The notes under the pieces were generated by a model. The model ran no database searches. It was given only the letters and a program-made list of their open reading frames with translations, and had not been told where the DNA came from. From Oryzomonas sagensis (GTDB lineage Bacteria > Desulfobacterota > Desulfuromonadia > Geobacterales > Pseudopelobacteraceae), in contig NZ_VZRA01000001.1 in NCBI RefSeq assembly GCF_008802355.1, positions 1,544,525 through 1,608,524 of the forward strand: DNA of 64,000 bases, written 5' to 3'. This document shows, piece by piece, positions 1 to 8,690 of this stretch. A program made the position numbers and the translations under genes. How positions within the stretch are numbered: the stretch's first letter is position 1; each line of letters starts with the position of its first letter.

Positions 1-32
1 AGGGTATCCTTCCTTTTCTTCACAAGGGGGCT

Positions 33-1010
33 GTGCCCGTCATCTTTGCGCTGGATTATCTCAGGTTATGGCTGAGGCGGCGCAAGGTCAAGAAGGAAGC
101 GCCGGAGCGCAAATTCGTCGTCATCAACCTCATCGAGCATTTCGGCGATATCGTGGCGTGTGAGCCGGTGGCACGTGACGTCAAGACGCGTGATCCGAAT
201 GCGTACCTCGTGTGGATGGTCAGGAGACCCTACCGTGAGCTTGTCCTCCATAACCCGGCAATCGACCAGGTGTTTGTCCTTTCCTGCCTTACGGAATGGA
301 TATACCTCGCCGGATCGGGGCTGTTTGACGAGATTATCGATCTCCATCCGCAGAATCGCAAATGTCCGATTTGCCACAGGCCATTACTGAAGGAACGCGG
401 CAATACCGAGATCACCATAGAAACGTACTACAATTACGGCAATTTGCTGGCAGCCTACTGCCAGAGCGCCGGAATTCCCGTCATCGAGGATCAGCCGAGG
501 CTCTACATCCCTCATGAGACAGGTCAGCGCATTGATCTTCTCGGGCTGCCGGAACGTTTCGTTGTCGCCCATTGTTCATCCAATGAGGCGAGCCGGGACT
601 GGACGCAGGAAAAATGGCGGCAGCTTGCGCAAGATGTCATGAGCAACCTTGATCTTCCGGTCGTCGAGATCGGGCTGAAGCCGCTACTTGATCTTGAATC
701 CGACCGCTATGTGAATCTGTGCGGCCAATTGTCGCTGCTTGAAACTGCCGAAGTCATCAGGCGTGCGAGATTGTTTATCGGGATCGACAGTGGCCCGGCA
801 CATCTTGCAAATGCAGTCGGCACTTTCGGAATAATCCTTCTTGGCGAGTACAGAAATTTTAAACGTTACATGCCATACAGCGGCGGCTACGCAAATGGCG
901 AAAATGCAAATATACTTTATCACGCTGGACCCGTGGCTGAGATTTCCGTCAATAGGGTATGTGATGCAATTAGAGAATACGTCAATGAAATGAATGGTGA
1001 TTCTGAATGA
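33..1010 (+). CDS. Glycosyltransferase family 9 (heptosyltransferase-like)
   Basis: 325 aa, GTG start just after an AAGGGGG stretch. The C-terminal half carries the GT9 donor-site pattern D252-S-G-P-A-H near residues 248-260, as in lipopolysaccharide heptosyltransferases, and the N-terminal half reads like the acceptor Rossmann domain. GT9 enzymes move ADP-heptose or a related sugar onto LPS core or glycan acceptors on the cytoplasmic face of the inner membrane. An unusual CPIC pair (C111, C114) lies in the middle and is not part of the core fold. The stop overlaps the next gene by 4 bp (ATGA), so it is translationally coupled to the following glycan genes. The donor sugar cannot be read from the sequence. 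The upstream operon lies outside the window. Confidence 0.87.
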   Translation: MPVIFALDYLRLWLRRRKVKKEAPERKFVVINLIEHFGDIVACEPVARDVKTRDPNAYLVWMVRRPYRELVLHNPAIDQVFVLSCLTEWIYLAGSGLFDEIIDLHPQNRKCPICHRPLLKERGNTEITIETYYNYGNLLAAYCQSAGIPVIEDQPRLYIPHETGQRIDLLGLPERFVVAHCSSNEASRDWTQEKWRQLAQDVMSNLDLPVVEIGLKPLLDLESDRYVNLCGQLSLLETAEVIRRARLFIGIDSGPAHLANAVGTFGIILLGEYRNFKRYMPYSGGYANGENANILYHAGPVAEISVNRVCDAIREYVNEMNGDSE

Positions 1011-2140
1011 AAACAATTGCATTTTATCTCCCACAATACCACCCGATTCCTGAAAACGACGCTTGGTGGGGGAAAGGTTTCACTGAGTGGACAAATGTTG
1101 CGAAGGCCAGGCCGCTTTTTCTGGGGCATCACCAACCGCAAATACCTGCCGATCTCGGCTTCTACGACCTGAGACTCGAGGAAACGCGAATCGCTCAGGC
1201 TGAATTGGCGAGGGAGTACGGTATAGGGGGATTCTGTTACTATCATTACTGGTTCAACGGGAAGATGCTGCTGGAAAGACCCTTCAATGATGTGCTGACG
1301 TCAAGCAAACCGGATTTCCCGTTCTGCCTTTGCTGGGCAAATGAAAATTGGACTCGGAGATGGGATGGCTTGGAACAGGAAATTCTTATGCGGCAAAACT
1401 ATGACGACTACGATCCTATCCAGCATGCTCAATGGCTGGTACAGGCATTTAAAGACCAAAGGTACATTAAGATCAGTGGCAGACCGTTGTTTCTTGTGTA
1501 CAGGGCCGACCATCTAAAGAACATTCGTAATGTGTTAGCTGCATGGAAAGCCTATGCGCTGGAATCAGGTTTTCCGGGTCTTTATGTCTGCGCAGTAAAG
1601 AACAATCAATATAAACTTTCTGATGCCGAGACGATAGAAGCAGGTTTTGATGCCATAGTGGAATTTCAGCCAAATCCGAGTGATTTGAAGGGCGCGGCAA
1701 TGAATCTGAAAACCGTAACGCTGGTAAGAAAACTGAATGCTATTTTGGAAAAGTTAAACCTACCTCGAAAAAGTGACTATGTGAGGTACGATTATTCAAA
1801 GGTCGTCGAAGCTGCAATAAAAAAATCTCCGCCGGCTTATAAAACCTTTCCTTGCATTTTCCCCAATTGGGACAATACATCAAGACGCCGATTTGGAATA
1901 ACGGTAATCCAAAATGATGACGCGACGCTATATGCGAAATGGCTCGAGAGTTCTATGATGGCTGTGGAGAACAATCCAGAGGATGAAAAAATTGTTTTTG
2001 TGAATGCCTGGAACGAATGGGCTGAAGGTTGTCATCTTGAACCGGATACCCATACCGGGAGGAAGTTCCTTGAAGCAACCCTGGAAACTCTAAATAATTT
2101 TTTGCCAAAAAATACTCAAAGCAAAAGTGAACCGACGTGA
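1007..2140 (+). CDS. WbsX-family glycosyltransferase-like protein (GH99-like fold)
   Basis: 377 aa. The N-terminal pattern FYLPQYHPIPEND followed by WWGKGFTEW is the hallmark of the WbsX family, found in O-antigen and capsule loci and related to the GH99-like fold. Further family blocks are FCLCWANENW near residue 110 and NAWNEWAEG near residue 335. The start overlaps the GT9 stop and the stop overlaps the next GT2 start (both 4 bp), showing a tightly coupled operon. Base composition is clearly more AT-rich than in the genes after 3.1 kb. The exact reaction of WbsX proteins is not well established, so only a role in surface polysaccharide assembly is claimed. Confidence 0.87.
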   Translation: MKTIAFYLPQYHPIPENDAWWGKGFTEWTNVAKARPLFLGHHQPQIPADLGFYDLRLEETRIAQAELAREYGIGGFCYYHYWFNGKMLLERPFNDVLTSSKPDFPFCLCWANENWTRRWDGLEQEILMRQNYDDYDPIQHAQWLVQAFKDQRYIKISGRPLFLVYRADHLKNIRNVLAAWKAYALESGFPGLYVCAVKNNQYKLSDAETIEAGFDAIVEFQPNPSDLKGAAMNLKTVTLVRKLNAILEKLNLPRKSDYVRYDYSKVVEAAIKKSPPAYKTFPCIFPNWDNTSRRRFGITVIQNDDATLYAKWLESSMMAVENNPEDEKIVFVNAWNEWAEGCHLEPDTHTGRKFLEATLETLNNFLPKNTQSKSEPT

Positions 2141-3144
2141 GCACCGCCTGTCAATTTTCAATCATCATCCCCAACTGGAATGGTATAGAGCATATTGAAG
2201 AGTGTCTCCTGTCAGTTGGACAACAGAGATTCAAAGATTTTGATGTTGTGGTTGTTGACAATGCGTCTACGGATAGATCTGTTCAATTTATACATGAACA
2301 CTTTCCAGGGGTTAAGGTGGTGGCGCTTGCGGACAATTTGGGCTTTTCCGCCGGAGTGAACTGCGGAATCCGTGCCTCAATCGGGAAATTCGTTGTCCTC
2401 CTGAACAATGATACGGTTGTGGCTCCCAACTGGCTGGAAAACCTGGTAAAGGCAATTCAGGACAACCCCAATGTTTCAATCTTCGCGTCGAAGCTCTTAA
2501 ATTATTATGATCGGGGTGTCATTGACTCTGCCGGAGATGCTCTTGATCTGTCGCTTGGTCCGTATAAGATCGGCGAATACCAGCCGAAAGGCCAGTTCTC
2601 CGAAAGCAGGTTCATTTTTGGCGCATGCGGTGGCGGCGGCTGTTACCGTCGGGAGATATTTGACCAAATAGGTGCATTTGACGAGGATTTTTTTGCCTAC
2701 TTCGAGGATATCGACCTCAGTTTTCGGGCAAATTGGGCTGGCATTCGCACGCTCTTTGTTCCTGATGCTGTCATCTACCACAAGATAGCCGCGACATCGG
2801 GGGCATCCTCCGCAAACAAGGATCGTTTCGACATCCTGCGGCGACGTAATTTCATATTCCTGGTAATAAAGAATTACTCACTTCCGCTACTAGCTCGGCA
2901 TCTCCCGTTTATAATGCTGGGACATGTGGCGCAGTTTCTGCGGAATATTTCACAGCGGCGCTGGCGTGTTGCGTTTGAAACGCAATGGATGATCCTTAAT
3001 GGGTTGTCCGGGATGATGCGGAAACGGCGCCAGATATTGGCTGCCCGAATGATAGGAACCGGAGAGATGAGAGAGCTGTGCAGCTCAAAGTATGGTGGCA
3101 CGGTTGCCTTTCTCCGTAAAAAACTCGGATCAGGGCGGGGCTAA
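2137..3144 (+). CDS. Glycosyltransferase family 2 (rhamnosyltransferase-like)
   Basis: 335 aa, GTG start inside the 4-bp overlap with the WbsX gene. It has the GT-A fold signature: IIPNWNG at the N-terminus, VVDNAST near residue 40, and the metal-binding LNNDT block at 89-93 (NDT in place of DXD), followed by FFAYFEDIDLSFR near residue 185. This is the WbbL-like GT2 group that transfers rhamnose or similar sugars from a nucleotide donor. The next gene is a full-length paralogue of similar size, but this copy is noticeably more AT-rich. Acceptor and sugar are unknown. Confidence 0.88.
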   Translation: MSTACQFSIIIPNWNGIEHIEECLLSVGQQRFKDFDVVVVDNASTDRSVQFIHEHFPGVKVVALADNLGFSAGVNCGIRASIGKFVVLLNNDTVVAPNWLENLVKAIQDNPNVSIFASKLLNYYDRGVIDSAGDALDLSLGPYKIGEYQPKGQFSESRFIFGACGGGGCYRREIFDQIGAFDEDFFAYFEDIDLSFRANWAGIRTLFVPDAVIYHKIAATSGASSANKDRFDILRRRNFIFLVIKNYSLPLLARHLPFIMLGHVAQFLRNISQRRWRVAFETQWMILNGLSGMMRKRRQILAARMIGTGEMRELCSSKYGGTVAFLRKKLGSGRG

Positions 3145-3147
3145 GGG

Positions 3148-4134
3148 GTGCTTTGTGTCTCTGTCATCATCCTGACCTGGAACGGGCGCCAGTACTTGGA
3201 TAGTTGTCTGAATTCTCTTGCAACTCAGACCTTCCGGGATTTCGAGACGATCCTGGTGGACAACGGCTCCCGCGACGGCTCGGCTGCTTATGTGCGGAAC
3301 GCCTATCCCTGGGTACGGCTGGTGGAACTGCCGGAGAACGTGGGTTTTGCCGAAGGGAACAACCGGGGGCTGGCCGTTGCCAAGGGCGCCCATATCGTGA
3401 CCCTCAACAACGACACCGCGGTGCAGCCGGAATTCCTCGCCGAACTGGTGGCGGCGGTGGAGGCCGACCCCGGCATCGGCATGGTGGCGGCCAAGATGCT
3501 TAACTTTTACCGGACCGGCCGCATCGACTCGGTGGGGGTGCGGCCGACAACGGCAGGACTCGGCATGAATATCGGGGTCGGCGAGGCGGACGAGGGGCAG
3601 TACGACGTGCCGTCCGAGGTCTTTGGCCCCTGCGCCGGGGCGGCGCTGTACCGGCGGGCCATGCTGGAGGAGATCGGCTTCTTTGATGGGGATTTTTTCG
3701 CCTATTACGAGGACCTGGACCTGGCTTGGCGGGGCAGGCTGGCGGGGTGGCGGGCCGTGACAGCCCCGCGCGCGGTGGTGTACCATGTCCATTCGGCCAC
3801 CGGGGGGCGCATGAGTCCGTTTACCGTGTATCAGGTCCAGCGCAACAAGTGGTATGTGCTGCTGAAAAACTGGCCGCCGACGCTGCTGCTGCGCCATCTG
3901 CCCCGAATCCTCGCCTGGGATGGGGCCGCGCTGCTGCTGGCGCTCGTGCGGGGGCGGTTCGTGCCGGCGCTGCGGGCGCGGTTGCACGTGCTGCGCGACC
4001 TTCCGGCGCTGCTGCGCAAGCGGCGCGAAATAGCGCGCCTGCGCCGGTTGGACAACGTCCGGATCGCGGGGCTGCTGGCGCGGGGGGCCTCCCCTTTGGG
4101 AATCTTTCTGCGCAAGATGGGGAGCGGGGTATGA
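3148..4134 (+). CDS. Glycosyltransferase family 2 (paralogue of the preceding gene)
   Basis: 328 aa, GTG start 3 bp after the previous stop with GGGG just upstream. It has the same block order as its neighbour: VIILTWNG, LVDNGSRDGS near 37-46, LNNDT at 86-90, and FFAYYEDLDLAWR. Both proteins end in a basic helical tail and a similar RKMGSG / RKKLGSG terminus, so the pair looks like diverged tandem homologues, perhaps adding successive sugars. GC content jumps sharply upward at this gene relative to the three upstream genes. It overlaps the next GT4 gene by 4 bp. Confidence 0.88.
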   Translation: MLCVSVIILTWNGRQYLDSCLNSLATQTFRDFETILVDNGSRDGSAAYVRNAYPWVRLVELPENVGFAEGNNRGLAVAKGAHIVTLNNDTAVQPEFLAELVAAVEADPGIGMVAAKMLNFYRTGRIDSVGVRPTTAGLGMNIGVGEADEGQYDVPSEVFGPCAGAALYRRAMLEEIGFFDGDFFAYYEDLDLAWRGRLAGWRAVTAPRAVVYHVHSATGGRMSPFTVYQVQRNKWYVLLKNWPPTLLLRHLPRILAWDGAALLLALVRGRFVPALRARLHVLRDLPALLRKRREIARLRRLDNVRIAGLLARGASPLGIFLRKMGSGV

Positions 4135-5345
4135 AGATCGTCTTTCTCGCACCCTTCGGCATCCGCCCCAAGGGGACCGTGATCGCCCGCATGCTGCCGC
4201 TGGCGGCGGAGTTGCAGGGCCTGGGCCACCAGGTGGTGATTATCGCCCCCCCCTATACCAATCCCGAGGACTCGGGGAAGACGGAGGTGCTGCGCGGGGT
4301 GCGGCTGGTGAACGTTGCGCTCCCGGCCGGCGGTAATGCCCGGCGGGCCCTCCCCCTGGCGTGGCGTATGTTTCGGGCCGCCCTCCGTGAACGGGCGGAT
4401 GTGGTGCACCTCTTCAAGCCCAAGGGATACGGCGGCCTGGCGGCCATGGCGCATATCGCGCTGCACCGGCTGGGGGTAGGGCTCCCCCCGCTGTTCGTGG
4501 ATACCGACGATTGGGAGGGTAAGGGGGGGATGAACGAGCTCCACACCTACTCTTCGCTTGAAAAACGTTTCTTCGCCTTTCAGGAACAGTGGCTGTCCCG
4601 CCATGCCGCCGGTATGACCGTCGCCAGCCGCGAACTGGAACGGCTGACCGCCGGGCTGGGGGTGGCGGCCGCAAAGATCCTCTATCTGCCCAACTGCGTG
4701 GAGCAGGCTCCGCCGGGGGATGGCCTTCGCGCCCGGAAACGGTTGGGTATTGAAGCGGCTGCGCCGGTGGTGCTATTGTATACCCGCTTCTTCGAGTTTT
4801 CCCAGGAGCGCCTGCACCGGCTGTTTGCCGACCTGTACCGAAGGGTCCCCGGAGTCCGTTTCCTGGTGGTGGGCAAGGGGCGGCACGGCGAGGAGGAGCG
4901 GCTGGCCGGTGCCGCGGAAACCGGGGGCTTCGGGGAAGCGCTGGTCATGGCGGGCTGGGTCGAGCCGCAGGAGATTCCCGATTATCTGGCGGCCGCCGAC
5001 GTGGCCATCTATCCGCTGGACGATACCCTGGTCAACCGGGCCAAATGCCCCGCCAAGCTGACGGAGATCATCCGGGCGGGCATACCGGTTGTGGCGGACC
5101 GGGTCGGGCAGGCTGCCGAATACGTGAGCGACGGTGCGTCGGGATATTTGTGCGATCCCGCCCAGGCGGAAGCCATGGCGGAAAAGACGGCCGCCCTCGC
5201 GCTGGACAGGACGTTGGGCAGGCAGGTCGGGGAAAAGGGACGCCGTTACCTCGCGGAGCGATTCACGTGGCATGAGTTCGCCGGGAGGCTGGCGATGTTT
5301 TACGAGGGGAATTGTCGGCAAAAATCTGACGCTTGCTGTCGCTAG
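4131..5345 (+). CDS. Glycosyltransferase family 4 (GT-B fold)
   Basis: 404 aa. The ATG at 4131 is chosen because it overlaps the upstream stop as ATGA and begins the Rossmann strand MKIVFLAPFG; the frame stays open further upstream but there only shadows the GT2 gene. The C-terminal half has the GT4 donor-domain pattern: VLLYTRFFEF, FLVVGKGRHGEEERL, then AGWVEPQEIPDYLAAADVAI and a PAKLTEIIRAGIPVVA block with the conserved acidic residue that contacts the donor nucleotide. GT4 enzymes retain anomeric configuration and use UDP- or GDP-sugars. It is likely the last transferase of this glycan operon. Confidence 0.88.
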   Translation: MKIVFLAPFGIRPKGTVIARMLPLAAELQGLGHQVVIIAPPYTNPEDSGKTEVLRGVRLVNVALPAGGNARRALPLAWRMFRAALRERADVVHLFKPKGYGGLAAMAHIALHRLGVGLPPLFVDTDDWEGKGGMNELHTYSSLEKRFFAFQEQWLSRHAAGMTVASRELERLTAGLGVAAAKILYLPNCVEQAPPGDGLRARKRLGIEAAAPVVLLYTRFFEFSQERLHRLFADLYRRVPGVRFLVVGKGRHGEEERLAGAAETGGFGEALVMAGWVEPQEIPDYLAAADVAIYPLDDTLVNRAKCPAKLTEIIRAGIPVVADRVGQAAEYVSDGASGYLCDPAQAEAMAEKTAALALDRTLGRQVGEKGRRYLAERFTWHEFAGRLAMFYEGNCRQKSDACCR

Positions 5346-5446
5346 GGACGGGATGACTATGCTCCCACAGAAGTTGCTGCTCGGACAATATCCTGCGCTA
5401 TGCGGGAATATCGGTACATAAAACGAGAATCGGAGATGATCATTGC

Positions 5447-7894
5447 ATGAGTGACCGTACGAAAAAACTGGCCATTTTTACCGGCATGCTGCTTGTTTTG
5501 CTCTGTTTCTTCTCGCGCATCCTGTTTACCGACAAGATAATCCGCGCCCCTGACATCATCGGCGAGTTTTACTGGGGGGTACGGGGAATCAGGGATATGA
5601 AGTTCCTCGATATCCTCCCTTCCTGGAGTCTCCAGGCGTCGTGGGACATGATGATCAACAGCGGCTACTCGGTCGAGGGGGGGGATGTCTCCTTGGCCTT
5701 TCTTGTCTGGAGGAATCTCCTGTTCTGGCTGATTCCCGCTCCGGAGAGCGTGGCCTGGTTCATCGTGCTCCACCTCTTCTTTGGCGCATGCGGCACCTAC
5801 CTCTGCTGCCGCGTCATCGGCGCCGGTCGGCTCGCAGCGTTCCTGGGAGGGCTGATATTCGTTCTGGCGCCAGAAAATGCATCGCTCATCAATGCCGGCC
5901 ACGTGATGAAGATCGCTACCATCTGCTACGCCCCCTGGGCCTTCTATTTCCTGGAGCGGGGGTTTCAGACGCGGCGGGTGATTTTTTTCCTTACCACCGC
6001 TTTCGTATTGGCCTTCCAGTTCTTCAACACCCATTGGCAGATCGCGTTCTACACTTGTCTGTGCGTCGGCGCTTACGGCATTTGCCGGTTGCTCGGCATC
6101 GTGGTCGCGGACAAGGAAGAGGGGAAGAAGCTGTTCCCCCGGTTGTTCGGCATGAACATGGTGCTGCTGGTGTTCTTCCTGACCACGGTTGCTATTTCGC
6201 TGCTGCCGCTGGCCAACTGGTCCAAGGATACCAACCGGGGCGTGCAGAGCGGAGCCAACCAGGCGGCTGGCAGCAGTGTTACGAAAGGCGGGTTGGGTGT
6301 GGAGGAGGCCATGTCCTGGTCCCTGCCGCCGGAAGAATTGGGGGCCTTTGTCATCCCCGGATTTTTCGGCCTCTCCCGCCAGGAAGCGGGGGATAACCCT
6401 TCAAACATCGCCTCGTATTACTGGGGGAGGATGCGCTTCACCCAGACGGTCAGTTATATGGGGCTGATCCCCTGGCTGTTGCTGCCGTTGCCGCTGATCT
6501 TCCGGCGCGACAAGTATACCTGGCTGTCGCTGGGCGGAATTGTCGGCGGCATCCTGTTCTCCATGGGCAAATACACGCCTTTCTACTGGATGCTGTACAG
6601 GTTTTTCCCTGGAATCAACCATTTCAGGGTGCCCAAGATGATGATGTTCATTCCGGTGCTGGGGCTGGCGATCCTGGCCGCCCGGGGGATTGATCTGATC
6701 AAGGATGAGGAGGTACGCAAAACAAAGGAGTTTTTCCGGTACCTTCTCGGCATTACCGTGCTGCCGATAGTGCTGTTTATCCTGCTGGGGATAGAACGTG
6801 CGGGAGCGGATCACTGGATGGGGCAATTTATGGATATGCTTGCCCAACCGACCCGTTATGAACAGGGACCGCAACTGGTTGGGCAACGCTGGGCCAACCT
6901 GGTGCGTGAAACGGCCCTTGCCGGCGGGCTGGCTGCGGTCTGCGCCGCAGTGCTCTGGATGCTGAGGAAGCCGCGTCTGGTGGCTGCGGTTCCGTGGTTG
7001 TTGCTGCTGCTGTTTGTCGGCGATACGTGGCGGATCAACGACAAATTCCTCTTTCTCACGGAAGCCCCGGTCAAGGCAAAGGCGGGTGAGGCATCACCGT
7101 TGCTGAGGTTCCTGAAGTCTACCCCGAAGACTTGGCGCGTGTTGCCTATGGACGGCAGCGACCCGATGCTGTACGTATCGGAAGGCATTCCGGTGATGTT
7201 CACCTCCAATGCGGTTCAGCAGATGCGCTGGCAACAGTTTCTCGACGGTTTTAACCCGCTCGGTCCCATGCCGGATATCGTAAATGTAAAATACCTGATC
7301 ATAGCGAACGAGAGCTATCAACAACAGAAAGGCCTGTTTGGCAATAAATTCGTCCCGGTTTTCACCGCTCCCGGCGGTGCCACGGTTGTTCTTGAAAACC
7401 GCAACGTACTGCCTAAGGGGTGGCTGGTGCCCGCTGTTGCGGTGATCAACGACCCCGCGCAACGGGTGGGAATCATACAAAATCCCGGTTTCAACCCCGC
7501 GGCGGTTGCCCTTGTTGAGTCCCCGCCGCCGATAGCCATGGCCAATCCGGATGGGGCGGTGCCGTTGGTCCGGCAACGTGTGACCGTACCGGTGTACGAG
7601 GGGAATCGTGTTGTGGTAGATGCGGCTGCTCCGGTGAATACTCTGCTTGTCCTGGGTGAAAAGTACTACAAAGGGTGGTACGCCTCTGTGGATGGCAATA
7701 AAGCCGAGATCGTGCCGGTGGATCATATCCTGCGCGGGGTATATCTGACGCCCGGCACCCATCGGGTGGAGTTCGACTTCGATCCGTTGCCGTTCAAGGT
7801 CGGCAAATGGCTGACCCTGGCGTCGTTCGCTCTCTTCGCCGCCATGCTGGGGCGGGAGTGGCGGTTGCGGAGAAAGGTGGAAGGTGCAAGCTGA
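5447..7894 (+). CDS. YfhO-like polytopic membrane protein
   Basis: 815 aa. The N-terminus has a first membrane helix at about 10-28, and roughly a dozen further hydrophobic segments run to about residue 525. The last helix at about 785-803 follows a soluble, beta-rich region (about 545-780). The block FRVPKMMMFIPVLGLAILA near residue 400 is typical of the YfhO family, whose Firmicutes member is implicated in glycosylation of lipoteichoic acid. A comparable GT-C-like role in the envelope would fit the adjacent transferases, but this is inference. The ATG follows GGAGATGATC. The gene is separated by 101 bp from the GT4 gene and overlaps the next gene by 11 bp. Confidence 0.82.
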   Translation: MSDRTKKLAIFTGMLLVLLCFFSRILFTDKIIRAPDIIGEFYWGVRGIRDMKFLDILPSWSLQASWDMMINSGYSVEGGDVSLAFLVWRNLLFWLIPAPESVAWFIVLHLFFGACGTYLCCRVIGAGRLAAFLGGLIFVLAPENASLINAGHVMKIATICYAPWAFYFLERGFQTRRVIFFLTTAFVLAFQFFNTHWQIAFYTCLCVGAYGICRLLGIVVADKEEGKKLFPRLFGMNMVLLVFFLTTVAISLLPLANWSKDTNRGVQSGANQAAGSSVTKGGLGVEEAMSWSLPPEELGAFVIPGFFGLSRQEAGDNPSNIASYYWGRMRFTQTVSYMGLIPWLLLPLPLIFRRDKYTWLSLGGIVGGILFSMGKYTPFYWMLYRFFPGINHFRVPKMMMFIPVLGLAILAARGIDLIKDEEVRKTKEFFRYLLGITVLPIVLFILLGIERAGADHWMGQFMDMLAQPTRYEQGPQLVGQRWANLVRETALAGGLAAVCAAVLWMLRKPRLVAAVPWLLLLLFVGDTWRINDKFLFLTEAPVKAKAGEASPLLRFLKSTPKTWRVLPMDGSDPMLYVSEGIPVMFTSNAVQQMRWQQFLDGFNPLGPMPDIVNVKYLIIANESYQQQKGLFGNKFVPVFTAPGGATVVLENRNVLPKGWLVPAVAVINDPAQRVGIIQNPGFNPAAVALVESPPPIAMANPDGAVPLVRQRVTVPVYEGNRVVVDAAAPVNTLLVLGEKYYKGWYASVDGNKAEIVPVDHILRGVYLTPGTHRVEFDFDPLPFKVGKWLTLASFALFAAMLGREWRLRRKVEGAS

Positions 7895-8609
7895 GGAAAC
7901 CACCGACGAACTCCGTGCCTACGACCTGCGGGTTCGCCAGCCGAAGGAGGGGTATCGTTTCTCCCTCGATCCGTTGCTGCTGTGCGATTTTGTCGCAGCG
8001 GGTTCCGGTGGCCGGGTAATCGATCTCGGCACCGGTTGCGGGATCATCCCGCTGATTCTCGCCCGGAAAGCCGCCGGGGCCTCCCTGGTCGGCGTGGAGT
8101 TCCAGGAGGAGGCGGCCGGGCTGGCAATGCGTAACGTCACCCTGAACGGCCTCCAGGAGCGGATCGGGATTATCTGCGACGATATCCTCTCCCTGCGCGG
8201 GAGGTTTCCGGTCTCGTCGTTCGATCTGGTGACTGCCAACCCTCCCTACCGTACGCCGGGCAGCGGCCGCATCAGTCCGCGCGCCGGCCGGGATCTTGCG
8301 CGCCATGAATCGAGCGCCGGCCTGTTCGATTTCCTGTCCGTTGCCAAATACCTGGTAAAACCGTCGGGAGCCATCTGTTTCATCAGCCATCCCTCGCGGC
8401 TGGCGGAGTTTGTCCGCTGTGCCGGGGAACTCAAGCTTGCGCTGCTCAGGCTCCGCATGGTGCACGGTTCCGCAGACGCGCCGGCAACGATGTTCTTGGC
8501 GCAGCTCGCCAAGGGCAGAAAAGGGGATACGCTGGTTCTGCCGCCGCTCCTTATCCACGATGAGCAGGGGGAGTACTCCGGCGAGGCGCAACGGATTCTG
8601 GGTGAATAG
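7884..8609 (+). CDS. tRNA1(Val) N6-adenine methyltransferase-like protein (TrmN6 family)
   Basis: 241 aa, GTG start overlapping the YfhO-like stop. It is a class I SAM-dependent methyltransferase: the SAM-binding motif VIDLGTGCGIIPL is at 45-57, an acidic VEFQ follows at about 71, and the catalytic NPPY motif of N6-adenine methylases is at 119-122. The initial SLDPLLLCDFV block is typical of TrmN6/YfiC-type enzymes, which modify A37 of tRNA-Val in E. coli. Assignment to that exact substrate is inference from family resemblance. A strong terminator hairpin follows at 8635. Confidence 0.85.
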   Translation: MQAEETTDELRAYDLRVRQPKEGYRFSLDPLLLCDFVAAGSGGRVIDLGTGCGIIPLILARKAAGASLVGVEFQEEAAGLAMRNVTLNGLQERIGIICDDILSLRGRFPVSSFDLVTANPPYRTPGSGRISPRAGRDLARHESSAGLFDFLSVAKYLVKPSGAICFISHPSRLAEFVRCAGELKLALLRLRMVHGSADAPATMFLAQLAKGRKGDTLVLPPLLIHDEQGEYSGEAQRILGE

Positions 8610-8634
8610 CCTTGTCGTATATGACCGGCATAGA

Positions 8635-8662
8635 AAAGGGCGCCCCTCGCAGGGCGCCCTTT
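8635..8662. terminator. Bidirectional hairpin between convergent genes
   Basis: Perfect 11-bp stem (AAAGGGCGCCC pairing with GGGCGCCCTTT) with a 6-nt loop. It lies between the convergent methyltransferase (+) and CheX-fusion (-) genes. Stem-borne A and T runs at both ends allow termination in either direction. Confidence 0.85.
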
Positions 8663-8690
8663 CGGTACGGTGTCGGTTTGGGTGCCGCCT

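Noticed and set aside
363-377. CXXCH-type motif (CPICH) in the first gene
   Set aside because: The protein is a cytoplasmic GT9 transferase with no signal peptide, so covalent heme attachment is not expected.
3130-4152. 340-codon open frame on the - strand opposite the second GT2 gene
   Set aside because: Rich in Pro, His, Gln and Arg with no domain pattern; the + strand carries clear GT2 motifs.
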